Assembly (NCBI RefSeq): GCF_030272615.1
Contig: NC_081412.1
Span: forward strand, 543,574,335 to 543,638,334
Direction: 5' to 3'
Origin: Cryptomeria japonica
Taxonomy: Eukaryota; Streptophyta; Pinopsida; Cupressales; Cupressaceae
Length of the DNA stretch: 64,000 nucleotides
Below, piece by piece: positions 1 to 11,829 of the stretch. Numbering within the stretch: position 1 is the first letter of the stretch; the number at the start of each line of letters is the position of its first letter. Both the position numbers and the translations under genes were made by a program. A model generated the notes under the pieces. That model saw nothing but the letters and a program-made list of their open reading frames with translations. It did not search any database and was not told where the DNA came from.

Positions 1-445
1 AGGGAACACATCAACTTCAATAATTCTCCCCAAAATTCAATGTAACTTGGTCGACCAACTACAGAGAACACCGGCTCAAATATCTATACTTGAGTTGCTC
101 AAACTTTCACCAAAACACAAAGATATCTTGGAGCAAGCTCTTATTGAAACAACCATTCCAAATGATGTGAATATTGATTGATTCCAAGCCATGGTGGCCC
201 ATATGACGGTGCCACACAACATATCTTTTTTTAAACATCATGATGTCTCCTTGAATCATCTGCATAATACCCCATTACATATCGAGTTCTTAGTCTATAA
301 GCATCGGGTAAAATGTATTAATAGATGGAGGAGCTGGGCATAATATATGTACTCTAAAGCTCATCCGTGCATTGGGATTCTCTGAGCAGTCTATTGATCC
401 CAAAAAGAAAACCACTATCAAAGCCTATGATGATGAAGAGAGTTC
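1..445 (+). pseudogene. Gypsy gag C-terminal linker and protease N-half
   Basis: Frame 2 reads a stretch ending RTPAQISILELLKLSPKHKD, the conserved linker that precedes the aspartic protease in many plant Ty3/gypsy polyproteins. A TGA follows at about 173. After a one-base shift near 316 the protease active-site region reads LIDGGAGHNICTLKLIRALG, so the usual D-T/S-G is D-G-G. The frame then reaches acidic DDEE and is cut by Copia-1. The next residues (RSSKGTIILPI) resume at 7849, which fixes the insertion site. The protein would have matured gag and pol; it is now broken. Confidence 0.75.
441..445 (+). repeat. Target site duplication of Copia-1, left copy
   Basis: AGTTC here pairs with AGGTC at 7849-7853, a 5-bp duplication with one substitution. 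Removing 446-7848 plus one copy restores the gypsy protease reading frame, which supports the boundary. Confidence 0.75.
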
Positions 446-1936
446 TAATGAATCAATGATGAATAGTTAGTACCAAACAGGTACTGAGAGGTGGGCTGAA
501 TCAGTACAGACAAAAACACTTTTCCTTAAACCAGTTTGACTGAAAACACTACACTTGACTAACAAGCAATAACGCCAATCTAAACCAGATTACTACTGGT
601 TAAACATAGTAAGAATGTGAAAGGCATAAACTGGTAACTCTTATCTTTCCACACAATCTAACATCTTATTTCCACTTCACCCATATGCATACACAAGTAA
701 TACATCAACAGAAATGTAAAGACTTACTAGTTCAACATGCTTTACTGCTTGACATAAAATAACAAAGCATCACACATAACACACATATTTTTTCATGTGG
801 AAACCCAACTGGGAAAAACCACGGTGGGGATGAATACCCACAAGCTGTTCTTTGAACCCTTTTGAAGTTCGCTTTGTTAGGAGCCTAGTTTGGTTAAATA
901 CTTTACAATAGGTTTTGTTAGGAACCGATCCTGCTAGGGATCACCCGGTTAAGGGATGGCTAAAATACCCAGTTAAGGGTTAAAATCTCTTAAAGGTTAC
1001 CCTGTTAGAGTATTTTAAGAACTCAAAGATTTTGAGTCACCCTGTTAAAGGATTTACAGCAAGCCAATTAAAGCTACCCTATTAATGGATTTTCCAAATG
1101 TTGAAGTGGTTAGAGGTCAGCAGGTATTACAATGATCTAGTAACAACACTCAATACCAATGCAAATCCAGTTTGGTAACTTCCTTCTATAATCATACTCT
1201 GTAGGTATCTATTCTCTTATCTAGTCTGGCAAGAATCACGTATCTCTATACTTAGATACACACACAACATTTTCCAACAAACTCAACATGAAAAACAATA
1301 TCGACCTTATACAAAACAGATAGGTCGGTAGCATAAACCCTAAACCCTAAACATTTTAGGTTAAGCAATTCAGTCAATTCAATCCTAACCGTTGAACATA
1401 TTGCATTGATTACAACAATCTTGAATAGATCTCAAGACATTCTCCAATGTTTGTTCTTCACCACTTTTTGGACGTTAATAACCCATCACTTGTTCTCCAC
1501 CATTTACAGAGACTTCACACATTCTTGAGGTAGATAGGATCAATCTCCTTCATGCAAGATCCTTCACACACACAAGGCTCATGTGGCAACACAATCTGTT
1601 CTTCATTACAATGCTAACTCATCATACAATGTCATTGGTTGAATCACACAGTCTTGGAACACTTCAGCCGAAAACCCTGAAGCTAAGAATACCAACCGGT
1701 AGTCATACCATATGAAACCTTGATACAAAACATTCCATATACCGGTTCACATTCCAACATATCAGTTCACTTGGATAGACATACTACTTCACTTTATCAC
1801 ATATACCGGTTCACAACATCATACCGGTTCTCTTGCAAGTTGCTTACTTCAATATATTGGTTCACTCTTTAGCATATTGACATCAATGACAACATACAAT
1901 ATCATCATGTCATCATACTCTACACATATGCCAACA
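446..1936 (-). repeat. Copia-1 3' LTR
   Basis: The sequence matches 6343-7848 along its length. In element orientation it starts TGTTGGCATA (at 1936) and ends TTCATTA (at 446), where the other copy keeps the canonical TTCATCA; the terminal CA has decayed to TA. Repeated ACCGGTTC-like motifs lie at about 1690-1860, in the first 250 bases of the LTR. A short telomere-like ACCCTAAACCCTAAAC lies near 1336-1352. Confidence 0.9.
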
Positions 1937-1950
1937 ATCTCCCCCTTTGG
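1937..1950 (-). other. Copia-1 polypurine tract
   Basis: In element orientation the bases directly before the LTR read CCAAAGGGGGAGAT. Such a tract primes plus-strand DNA synthesis in LTR retrotransposons. It is flanked by ATGCCAA and TTGGCAT arms (1947-1953 and 1928-1934), so it can sit in a hairpin loop. Further G-rich purine tracts occur upstream (about 2009-2013, 2036-2041 and 2095-2099). Confidence 0.85.
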
Positions 1951-2179
1951 CATTGATGGCAATATACAAAGATATCTCTTTGCTTCACATCTTCTCCCCC
2001 AACACTACAAATATCTTCTCTTCTTCACATCTTCTCCCCCTTTGACAACAATGCCAAAGTGGAGGCATATACATCTATGTACCACTATGTTGTTCCCCCT
2101 AAGGAGTAGCATCCTTCAACACACCAATCCTGAAAAAGATATATCAATGTAAGTCTTGACTGATGTGGAGCACACACCT

Positions 2180-2764
2180 TTAGTTCACCTCTTGAAGGGG
2201 CAGCACCCCTAATTCACCTCTCAAATAGGTAAAGGTAGCCTTCGGTAGAGGCTTGGTGAATATGTCTGCTAACTGCTCCTTACTGGAAACATATTCCAGT
2301 ACAACTTTTTTGTTCTGAACCTTCTCCCTCAAGAAATGATACTTGAGCTTGAAGTGCTTGGTTCTAGCATGTAAAACCGGATTCTTTGAGATGTTAATCG
2401 CACTTGTGTTGTCACAAAATATACTTACCAGTTTAGATACAGGAACTTTGAAGCCATTTAATACATGCTTCATCCAGATTGTTTGGGTACAGTTCATAAA
2501 TGCTGCAACATACTCCGCTTTTGCTATAGACTAAGAGATATAGCTCTGCTTCTTACTCATCCATGAGACTAGTCTACCACCAAGAAAGAATGCACTACTG
2601 GTTGTGCTCTTCCGGTCATCCACATTACTAGCCCATTCAGCATCTATAAACACTTTCAGGTTGAAATCATTACTATATGGATACCATAATCCATAGTCAA
2701 TAGTTCCCTTCAGATATCTCAGAATCCTCTTGACTGCTACAAAGTGGGATTCTCTTGGACTTTT
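2180..2764 (-). pseudogene. Copia-1 RNase H domain (C-terminus of pol)
   Basis: This is the last domain of the copia polyprotein; it removes RNA from RNA-DNA hybrids during reverse transcription. Visible are SIFCDNTSAINISKNPVLHA, with the catalytic Asp in CDN, then RTKHFKLKYHFLREKV and the near-terminal KEQLADIFTKPLPK, a hallmark of plant copia pol ends. The N-half (2500-2764) is interrupted by a stop near 2531 within the AEY/AF region. The terminal stop is TAA at 2180. It is in the same frame as the adjoining RT C-half. Confidence 0.85.
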
Positions 2765-3729
2765 CTAAAATTGTGTAGTAATGCCCACTGCATGTGCAAT
2801 GTCTGGTCTGCTATGTACTACATAGTGCAATTTACGAATCAGTGATTGGTATTCCTTCTCATTTACCAACCCTGAGTCATCCTCTTTTGATAATTTACAA
2901 CTGGTCACCATTGATGTACCAACCGGTTTGATGTCTTCCATGCCAAAAGTCTTCAACACCTCTTTGACATATTTGGACTGAGTGATAAACATTCCATCTT
3001 GCATTTGTTGAATCTGTAGTCCAATAAAGAGCTTAATCTCCCCTATAAGTGACATCTCAAATTCCTTTTTCATATCATCTGCAAAATCATGACTCATCTT
3101 GTCATCTCCTCCAAAAATTATGTCATCAACAAATACCTCACAAATTAGAATCTGATCTCCTTCTGACTTCAGGTAGATATTACTATCCTCACTTGTTCTC
3201 TCAAATCCAATCTTCACAAGATGGGAGTGCAAGTGTTCATACCATGCTCTAGGTGCCTGCTTTAGTCCATACAAGGCTTTATGTAGCCTACACACCATGT
3301 CACTATCTTCTGATAGGGCAAACCCATCCGTTGCTCTATATACACCTCCTCTTCTAGTATTCCATTCAGGAATGTAGATTTTACATACATTTGATATACT
3401 TTGAATCCCTTGAATGCTGCATATGCAAGAAGCATACGAACTCCTTCCAATCTGGCTACTGGAGCAAAGGTTTCTCCATAGTCTTCTCCTTCTTCTTGAG
3501 CATATCCTTTACACACCAGTCTAGCTTTGTTTCTTACCACTGTGCCATCTTCATTAAGCTTATTTTTGAAAACCCATTTGGTTCCTATGACATTTTTATT
3601 CTCAGGTCTGGGTACTAGAGACCATGTACCATTCTTTACTATCTGGTCAAGTTCCTCTTCCATTGCCTTGATCCAGTCTTCATCTTTATATGCCTCTTTG
3701 AATGTTTTAGGCTCAAATTCAGAGATCAT
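2765..3729 (-). pseudogene. Copia-1 reverse transcriptase
   Basis: The N-half (3729-3262) contains [29 protein letters not shown] and [20 protein letters not shown], standard for copia RVT_2. The C-half (3298-2765) contains [13 protein letters not shown] and the catalytic box as FVDD (about 3122-3133), the usual copia variant of YVDD. The two halves are in different frames, with a shift near 3262-3298. [11 protein letters not shown] shows the first catalytic Asp of the usual QMDVKSAFLNG box changed to Tyr. It is therefore inactive twice over. Confidence 0.88.
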
Positions 3730-3789
3730 GCAAGAGTTTTCTCTGACCTTTCTTCTTGTAAGAATTCTTGTATCCTTGTCTCCTATGAT

Positions 3790-4885
3790 CTACTTTGGAT
3801 CATGATTTAGCTTTACATACCTAGGAATGATCTTAGTTGTTTCCTCTTTCTTTTCTTCTTCATCCTCATCTTCATCAGCATCAGCATCTATCGGTGTAGG
3901 AGCACTGTTACTGGTGCTAGGCTGTTTTGGAACCAGTTCCCAGAAGGTTACTACCGGTTCATCTCCTACTTGCTCACTGCTGATTTCCTTAGATTTCTCA
4001 AAGGTTTCATCAACTCTAACATTGATGCTTTCAACAATTCTCTGAGTCCTATTGTTGAAACATTTGAGAGCTTTGCTCTTTGTGGAATACCCTAGGAATA
4101 TTCCCTCATCACATTTTGCATCAAACTTGCTCTGATATTCACTCCTCTTGATATAATGTTTGCTCCCAAACACTCTAAAGTAGCTTACCACTGGTGTCTT
4201 ACCTTTCCAATACTCATAAGGTGTTTTATCCTTACCCTTTTTGATGAGTACCTGGTTCATTGTGTAGACTTCAGTGCTCACTACTTCTCTCCAAAAAGTG
4301 TGAGCAACTTTTCCTTGGATCAGCATTGTTCTGGTTGCTTCAACTATAGTCCGGTTGTTTCTCTCTGCTAGGCCATTCTACTGTGGAATCCGGGGGGCAG
4401 ACAATTGCCTCTTGATGTCGTTCTCTTCACTGTACTTGTTGAATTCACCGGAAGTGAATTCTCCTCCTTGATCAGTTTTCAAGCACTTAATCCTCTTACC
4501 GCTTTTTTTTTTCAACCAGTGCTCTGAAGGCTTTGAACTTTCCAAAGGCTTCAAACTTGTCCTTCAAGAATGTGACCCACATCATTCTTGAGCAATCATC
4601 AGTAAGAATCATAAAGTACCTATCTCCTTGCACACTCCTAGTTTTCATAGGACCACACAAATCAATTTGCACAAGATCAAGTAAATTGTCTGCAGTGAAA
4701 GGTTTACCTTTGAAGGTTGAGGAAGAGATTTTCCCCAATTGACATTCCTTGCACAAAGGATTCTCCAGTTTTCTCAGCATAGGCAATCCTCTAACTACCT
4801 TGATCTTACTAGCCTTCACAATATTATCAAAGTTTACATGGCAGTGTCTCCTATGCCATATCCAACTATCCTCAAACTTAGCCAT
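3790..4885 (-). pseudogene. Copia-1 integrase with GAG-pre-integrase motif
   Basis: The zinc-binding part reads WHRRHCHVNF with CKECQLGK (H-H-C-C). The catalytic core keeps the first Asp (LVQIDLCGP), the second Asp (KTDQGGEF, codon 4471-4473) and the Glu (LAERNN, codon 4373-4375). The frame changes at a run of T at 4503-4512, a likely slippage mutation, and a TAG follows at about 4379. The C-terminal part shows FRVFGSKHYIKR and FLGYSTKSKA, then a Glu- and Asp-rich linker (4000-3830) before the RT. Confidence 0.87.
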
Positions 4886-4912
4886 TAGACATGTACTGAC
4901 ATTATCATTCAG

Positions 4913-6271
4913 CTAAAATAGGTTACCTTTGGTTTGCATACTAGTAGCCATCAGTTCACCATTCTTTCCTTTGATTTTGCACACTCCATTTTTGAATTCT
5001 AGAGTGAGTCCATTATCATTCAGTTGAGCAACGCTCAAAAGGTTGTGTCTGAGACCTTCTACCCAATAAACATTGTCAGCACTGCTTCTTCCATTCAGAG
5101 AGATGGACACTCTGTCTTTTACCATACATGGTGCATCATTACCAAAAAGAATCACACCACTAGTATACTCTTCCTGAGATAGAAACTTACTCCGGTCACC
5201 AGTCATATGGTGAGAACAACCACTGTCAATAATCCACTTATTAGAATTATCAAAGCAGGAGACAAGAGCCTTCTTGTCTGACACATCTACCTTGACTGCT
5301 ACAAACACAATGTCTTCACTTTCTTCATCTTCTGACTCCTCATCAGTGACACCTTCATCAACTGCTACAAAACAGTTTCTCTGGTTTCCTCCTTTGAACT
5401 TCTTGAACTTTTTTGGTTTGTCCTTATTATCACTATTAGGAAAGTTTAGAACAATGTGTCCTATCCTATTGCAAGAAAAGCATTTCAAAGGAAGCTTACC
5501 TTTGTATTTACCGGTTCCCTTGGGAATTCTCTTGGCAAGAAGAGCTTCAAATTCCATCAGGATCTCCTCATCATCCATTTCTCTACTTTGTCTTGGTTCA
5601 CCATTGGTACTAGCTTCTTTGCCTTTTCTAGATGATGCAATAGATGCTCTGAAGGTTGATTTAGTATTCTGAATATTGCCATCATAATTATTTAACTCAT
5701 AAGATGTTAACTTTGCAATGATGGAGTCTAGGGATACCTTTGTCTTGTCTATAGACCTCAACTCCTGAATAGAAGCAACCCTTATTGCATAGATCGGTAA
5801 TAAGGATCTCAAAACTTTGCTAACAACAATGGAATCTTCCATTTTACCACTTGCACTCTTGATATCTCCAACAATAGTTTTGATTCTTATTCCATATTGT
5901 TGAATGGTTTCTCCTTCAACCATCCGCTTGTCTTCAAACTTTCCCCTAAGGCTTTCTTCCTTAGCTTGTTTCACATGCTCATCACCACCATAGATATTCT
6001 CAAGAGTATCCCATACTTCTTTGGGATTCTCTTTATCTTGAACATCAATAAACTCAATGTCAGATAAACTACTGATTAGGGCTTCCATGACTTGCCCATT
6101 CTCCTGAATCTCTCTCTTTTGATCATCAGTGAGAGTACAGGTAGGGATAACATAAGCATTCTCAACATAGCTCTAGTGTTGACCACCCATGATTTTGATG
6201 TATATCTTCATTTTGTCCTTCCATATTTTAAAGTTGTCTCTGTTGAACTTTGGACCTTCCCTCTTCATCAT
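4913..6271 (-). pseudogene. Copia-1 gag and aspartic protease
   Basis: I chose ATG 6271 (MMKREGPKF) because it is in frame with the long gag reading and follows the primer site by about 60 bases. A single TAG at 6173-6175 interrupts it. Gag holds the copia capsid-type motif KEVWDTLENIYGGDEHVK and a zinc knuckle CFSCNRIGHIVLNF, in which the last Cys of CX2CX4HX4C is Phe. The protease follows in frame with WIIDSGCSHHMTGD (Asp near 5227) and VYWVEGLRHNLLSVAQL. Gag would form the particle and the protease would cut the polyprotein. The rest of the frame is open down to 4913. Confidence 0.88.
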
Positions 6272-6328
6272 TAGAGTAGGATCTTTACCTCAAGTGGTTA
6301 ATCTTACAACATAGAGGACCTAGAAGAT

Positions 6329-6341
6329 GCTCTGATACCAA
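6329..6341 (-). other. Copia-1 primer binding site
   Basis: In element orientation TGGTATCAGAGCA begins two bases after the 5' LTR end. It is complementary to the 3' end of initiator tRNA-Met, the usual primer of plant copia elements. Confidence 0.9.
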
Positions 6342-6342
6342 T

Positions 6343-7848
6343 TGATGAATCAATGATGAATAATTAGTACCAAACTGATACTGAGAGGGGGGGGTGAATT
6401 AGTACAGACAAAAACACTTTTCCTTAAACAGGTTTGACTGAAAACACCGCACTTGACTGGCAAACAATAACACCGGTCTAAACCAGATTACTACTGGTTA
6501 AACATAGTAAGAATGTGAAAGACATAAACCAATAACTCTTAGCTTTCCACATAATCTAACATCATATTTCCACTTCACCCATATGCATAGACAAGTAATA
6601 CATCAACAAAAATGTAAAGACTTACTAGTTCAACATGCTTTACCGCTTGATAGAAAATAACAAAGCATCACATGAAAAGCATCACACATAACACACATAT
6701 TTTTTCATGTGGAAACCCAACTAGGAAAAACCATGGTGGGGATGAATACCCACAAATTGTTCTTTGAACCCTTTTGAAGTCTGCTCTATTGGGAGCCTAG
6801 TCCAGTTAAAGACTTTACAATAGGTTCTGTTAGGAACCGATCCTACTAGGGATCACCCAGTTAAGGGATGGCTAAAATACCCAGTTAAGGGTTAAACCCT
6901 GTTAAACGTTACCCTGTTAGAGGATTTTAAGAACTCAAATATTTTGAGTCACCCTGTTAAAGGATTTATAGAAAGCTAATTAAAGCTACCCTATTAAGGG
7001 GTTTTCCAACTATTGAAGTGGTTAGAGGACAACAGGTATTACAATGATCTGGTAATAGCACTCAATGCTAATGCATATCCACTTTAGTTCCTTCCTTCTG
7101 TAATCACACTTTGCAGGTATCTAGTCTCTTATCTAGTCTAGCAAGAATCATGTATCTCTACACTTAGATACACACACAACATTTGCCAACAAACTCAACA
7201 TGAAAAACAATATCAACCTTATAGGAAATGGATAGGTTGGTAGCATAAACCCTAAACCCTAAACATTTTAGGTTAAGTAATTCAGTCGGTTCAATCCTAA
7301 CCTTTGAAAATATTTCATTGATTACAATAGTCTTGAATAGATCTCAAGATGTTCTCCAATGTTTGTTCCTCACCGCTTCTTGGAGGCTGATAACCCATCA
7401 CACATTCTACACCATTTACAGAGACTTCGCACATTCCCGAGGTAGATAGGATCAATCTCCTTCATGCGAGATCCTTCACGCACACAAGGCTGACGTGGCA
7501 ACACAATCTGTTCTTCATTACAATGCTAACTCATCACATGATGTCATCGATTGAATCACACAGGCTTGGAACACTTCAACCGGAAACCTTGAAGCTAAGA
7601 CTACCAACCGGTAGTCATACCATATGAAACCTTGATACAAAACATTCCATATACCGGTTCACATTCCAACATACTGGTTCGCTTGGATAGACATACCGCT
7701 TCACTTTTTCACATATTCCGGTTCACAACATCATACCAATTCTCTTGCAAGTTTCTTACTGCAATATACTGGTTCACTCTTTAGCATATTGACATCAATG
7801 ACAACATACAATATCATCATGTCATCATACTCTACACATATGCCAACA
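6343..7848 (-). repeat. Copia-1 5' LTR
   Basis: This is the partner of 446-1936. In element orientation it runs from TGTTGGCATA (7848) to TTCATCA (6343), so TG...CA ends are intact. It carries the transcription start for the element in principle. Differences from the other copy are mostly C/T or G/A changes, many at CCGG sites, plus a 10-15-bp indel near 6670. The telomere-like ACCCTAAACCCTAAAC recurs at about 7248-7264. Confidence 0.9.
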
Positions 7849-8095
7849 AGGTCATCGAAGGGAACTATAATACTACCCATTTAGGTAGGTCATGTACAAA
7901 GACACACCATGTGCCAATTCTTGGACATAGACTTGACATACAATATACTATTAGGTCATCCATGGATCCATGAAATACAAGTAGTGCCTTCCACGTATCA
8001 TCAATGTATCACGTTCCCCTACAATGGACAGGAAATTTCAATATCTGCAAATAATAACCCTTTTCAGTATTGCTATGGGGGCAGCTCAAGATAGC
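7849..8095 (+). pseudogene. Gypsy protease C-half
   Basis: From the right target duplication the frame reads RSSKGTIILPI, a stop, then CQFLDIDLTYNILLGHPWIH and STYHQCITFPYNGQEISI. LLGHPWIH is the conserved C-terminal protease motif of plant gypsy (usually LGRPWIH). A TAG ends the frame at 8092-8094. It directly continues the protein broken at 445. Confidence 0.8.
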
Positions 8096-9744
8096 CTGGT
8101 TCCACACAATAGGGAGGCCCAAGCTTCCTCAACATCTAACCATCAAGAATAACTCAAGTCTCTATCCATGAATTTCAAGCAAAAGATGAAAATAAAGGAC
8201 CAAGGCATGGGGGAGTACTCTTTTGAACCCTTATGTCTATCTAGATTGCCAACTTTAGCAAGATCTTATGGACAACCTTCCACATCAAGACATCAGGCAA
8301 CACAACCCATCACCAAGTTTAATTAAAAATTTATCCAAATGGGCACGTTGGCTGAAGAATCAAAAGATAAAGACATCCTTAGTTGGCTATACAAGGATGA
8401 CGAAGAAATCAGAGCTGCACCATAGAAGTGGCCATACCAACAAGAAAGTATGGAAATGGGTTCCTGATCATGCAACGAATGGGATACAAAGGAAAAGTAC
8501 CTACTAGAAAGCTCCAAGACCACTAAAACTTTATTCACAATTTTGAAAAGACAAAACAAGATAGGTATGGGCAACATATTCCTCCTGTGCAAAAACAAAA
8601 TCATCATCAAAAACCTCAATGGAAAGAAAAGAAAAAATATAATAAAGACTCATGGCAAGAAGAACTACACAAAGCAACATAAAAGACAAGGAAGGAGTGA
8701 AAGAATCAAGCAAACGAAAGACACCAAGAAGAAATCGCTATCCAAAGGGAGGAAGCTTCTTATAAAAATGTACATTATATACAAGAACCCGATCAAACCA
8801 AGGTTGAGCCACAACCTTAAAAAATTGCTACTCACAGAAAGGAAACAGTATATGAAAAAATTCAAAGTAAAAGAAAGCACTGATCCCGAATCAGAACAAG
8901 CTACTAAACTTGTGTCAATCATCAGTGATCTTTTCTCACCATACAACATACCTATCAGATTTAGTGAGGTAACCAGGGATAGTGATTTGGAAATTGATTC
9001 CAATGAGTATGAGTGGGATAATTGTTCTGATGTTACTGAAGATATTGAGGTGGATACAATCCACACATACACACCCCTTTCTCATGAGGGACAAGGCTCA
9101 ATATCTTGATCATTTAAATTTAGACCACAACATATCTATGAGGCTAGTGAGAACGAGCAACGACAATACATACAAGGCCATATCGAAGAGAATACCATCA
9201 AAGATCTCAAAAATATCATAGACCTCACCGATATCCCAAACAACTATAACAATGATGCCATCATGACACTTACAACAAATGATCTTAACCCACCAAATGA
9301 CTCCTTACGGCTCATATATCCGGATTTCATAGATTGGGAAGAACCCAAACATCATAATAACCAATATTCCCAAACGATGAATCCATTGTTTGATACCTAT
9401 GCTCAGTCAACTTAGAAACATGCTCCACTAGTGAACCAAATAATGATATTTGCAATCAGGGGAGTGCCAAGTCTCTCAGTCACAAAAATAAAATAAACAA
9501 TGGATCTAATGGTGAAAACTAGTCAATGGTAGTATTAGATCACAAAAAAGTAAAAATAAAGGACGTATCTAAAGGTGAAAAACTTTTTAAGGCACCTAAA
9601 GATGGGAGACTTGACACTCTTCCTGAACATTATCAGGAAAGGTCACCGATCTTGATTGAGCCAACTCAATCAATAAATACCAACATTGAAGCAACAGTCA
9701 AAACCATACATCTGGCAGAATCACTCACAAAAAAATAACAACCA
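8096..9744 (+). pseudogene. Degenerate gypsy protease-RT linker
   Basis: About 1.6 kb separate protease from RT, as in Tat-type elements with long linkers. Readable pieces are a Lys-rich segment (8543-8860), an acidic segment with LEIDSNEYEWDNCSDVTEDI (8975-9060) and KVKIKDVSKGEKLF (9547-9590). Frames change repeatedly and I recognise no domain. The assignment rests on position between gypsy protease and RT. Confidence 0.5.
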
Positions 9745-10655
9745 GATTTTATCAAATTCTTGAAGGAGAAGCAAATCAATTTTGCTTGGTCTTATGCTAA
9801 CATGCCAAGGGTAGATCCAAATCTAATCATGCATTACTTATCCATTTCTCTTGGAGCTAAACCTATCAAACAAAAATTAAGAAAGATGAATCCACATGTG
9901 GCATTGTTGGTCAAAGCAAAACTAGAGAAGTTATTAGATGACCGATTCATCCGACCTATAGACTATGCTGAATGGATCTCAAATATGCACAGACTTTAGG
10001 GATGTCAACAAAGCATGTCCGAAGGATGACTTTTTTTATCCAGTATCGACACTATTGTTGATATAACAACAAGGCATGCAATGCTATCTCTCATGGATGG
10101 CTTCTCTGGATATAACCAAATCAAGATAGCCCCAGAGGATCAAGATAAAATTGCATTCACCTATCCATGGGAGACATATTGTTGGAAAGTCATGCCTTTT
10201 GGCTTGAAAAATGCTATGCAAATTATCAAAGAGCCATGACAATGATCTTCCATGACATGATGCATACTTTCATGGAGGATAATATGGATGATTTTCTAGC
10301 TAAATCATTCACCAGAGCAGAACACTTGGGCATCCTAGATAAAATCTTTCAACGATTGGAGCAATTCAAGGTCAGATTAAACACAAAAAAGTGTGTCTTC
10401 AGGGTCACATCCGATAAACTATTGGGATACATTGTATTAGAAAAGGGCATCAAGGTAGATCCAACAAAAGTTCAAGCTATCATGGAGATGCCACCTCCTA
10501 AAAACATTAGCCAACTCAGATCTTTGCAAGGATGGTTACAATCCATTCGGAGATTCATCAATCAACTAGTAGATAAATGTCTTCTATTCAATCATCTTCT
10601 TCATAAGAATATACCTTTTAGATGGGAAGACAAATGTACAAAATCATTACACTAG
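9745..10655 (+). pseudogene. Gypsy reverse transcriptase
   Basis: The N-part reads FAWSYANMPRVDPNLIMHYL, KQKLRKMNPHVALLVKAKLE and FIRPIDYAEWISN, canonical plant gypsy RT. After a stop at 9997-9999 the palm reads DVNKACPKDDF, then in another frame SLMDGFSGYNQIKIAPEDQ and VMPFGLKNA. The catalytic box is MEDNMDDFLAKSF (about 10276-10314), so the Tyr of YVDD/YMDD is Asn. CVFRVTSDKLLGYIV and MPPPKNISQLRSLQG mark the thumb/connection. At least three frame changes and the altered box make it inactive. Confidence 0.87.
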
Positions 10656-11150
10656 CTCAAACAATATCTGATGAATCCACCAGTTTTGGTACCTCCAATA
10701 GCAGGAAAGCCACTCATTCTCTAAATATCAACAATAGAATTATCCTTTGGGGAACTGCTAGCACAAGAAGATCCAACAGACAAAGAAAGGGCTATCTACT
10801 ACATCAGTAGAACTTTGAATGGATATGAACTCAATTATACACTCACTGAAAAGGCTTGTTTAGTAGTGGTGTTTGCCTTTCAAAAGTTCCGCCACTATAT
10901 GCTAGCCCACACAATCAAGCTTGTAGCAAAAAATGATCCTCTCAGGTATCTACTTAGCAAGGCATCTCTCACAGGAAGATTAGCTAAATGGTTCATGATT
11001 CTAAGTGAGTTTGATATTCAATACATAGAATGATGGGCTATCAAAGGACAAGAAATTGTAGATCAACTCGCAAAAGCACCACTACAAGACCAACAACCAC
11101 TACAGGTGGAATTTTCACTCATGGATGTACTCACTATTACCCCCTAGAAA
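10656..11150 (+). pseudogene. Gypsy RNase H (first)
   Basis: Readable segments include LAQEDPTDKERAIYYISRTL (two frames), NYTLTEKACLVVVFAFQKFR and HYMLAHTIKLVAKNDPLRYL, followed by GRLAKWFMILSEFDIQYIE. These match the Ty3-type RNase H that follows RT. A TGA follows QYIE at 11031-11033. Frame changes lie near 10650 and 10810. Confidence 0.82.
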
Positions 11151-11717
11151 TAGACCCTATACTTTGATGGATCCTATACACAACATGGATCGGGTGCCAA
11201 CATCTTGTTCGTCACTCCAGAGGGGCACACAATTCCAAGATCTTACAGACTGATGTTTCCATGCACCAATAACATTGCTGAACATCAAGCCCTGGTAACC
11301 GAAATCAGGGTAGTTGTAGAATGGAGAATCATAGAATTAAGATTTTATGGGGATTCTTAATTAGTTATCAACCAGATCAGCAATCACTATCAGATGAAAG
11401 ATGATAGACTAATGCCTTGCAAGAGAATTGTGGATGACTTCAAAAAGTGCTTTGTGCACATCACCTTTGAGAAAATTCCAATATTGGGCAATGGAGTTGC
11501 CAATGAAAAGGCCACTATTGCCTCACTTCTACAAATTATTGATAAACATAATTGTTACAAATTCCTAGTGGAGCAATTATTTTCCCTAGCCTATGACAAT
11601 TCCGCATCCCAAGTGATTTATGCCCTAACTGGTTCTTATTCCTCTCTATATGGGAAGATCTATAATTATATCAAAAACAATACTCCCCCTCTCAACCTAT
11701 ATCACAACCAAAAATGA
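11151..11717 (+). pseudogene. Second, archaeal-type RNase H of the gypsy element
   Basis: LYFDGSYTQHGSGANILFV supplies the first catalytic Asp, NNIAEHQALV the Glu and FYGDS the next Asp; VANEKATIASL is the helix that normally carries the last Asp. This duplicated RNase H between the Ty3-type RNase H and integrase is the diagnostic feature of the Tat lineage. A TAA interrupts right after FYGDS (11358-11360). Otherwise the frame is open from 11151 to 11717. Confidence 0.8.
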
Positions 11718-11829
11718 AGCTTCATCCGACAAGCAACCTGCTATACCTTGACCGCTAACACACTTTACCACTGAGGTCTAGATGATACTCTTTTTTGATG
11801 CCTTGATCGTAATGAATCTGACTCTGCCT
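11718..11829 (+). pseudogene. Gypsy integrase N-terminal fragment, left of Copia-2
   Basis: The frame reads ATCYTLTANTLYH, a stop, GLDDTLF, a stop, then CLDRNESDSA. It is cut by Copia-2 at TGCCT and resumes at 18485. This is the segment that normally precedes the HHCC zinc domain. Confidence 0.78.

Larger units (their letters stand above)
446..7848 (-). mobile_element. Copia-1, full-length Ty1/copia retrotransposon
   Basis: This is a 7.4-kb minus-strand element with two LTRs of about 1.5 kb, a primer site next to the right LTR, a polypurine tract next to the left LTR and a gag-protease-integrase-RT-RNase H order typical of copia. It is inserted in the gypsy protease. The polyprotein has at least two frameshifts and several stops, so it is not autonomous now. 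The D-S-G-C protease motif, FVDD reverse transcriptase and G-rich polypurine tract suggest the SIRE/Tork side of copia, but I cannot fix the lineage by eye. Confidence 0.9.

Noticed and set aside
1336-1352. Interstitial telomere
   Set aside because: Only about two and a half units, present at the same place in both LTRs of one element, so it is part of the LTR and not a chromosome-end relic.
8543-9109. Independent Lys-rich gene
   Set aside because: It lies between gypsy protease and RT in the same orientation and is better explained as the element's degenerate linker; no domain supports a separate gene.
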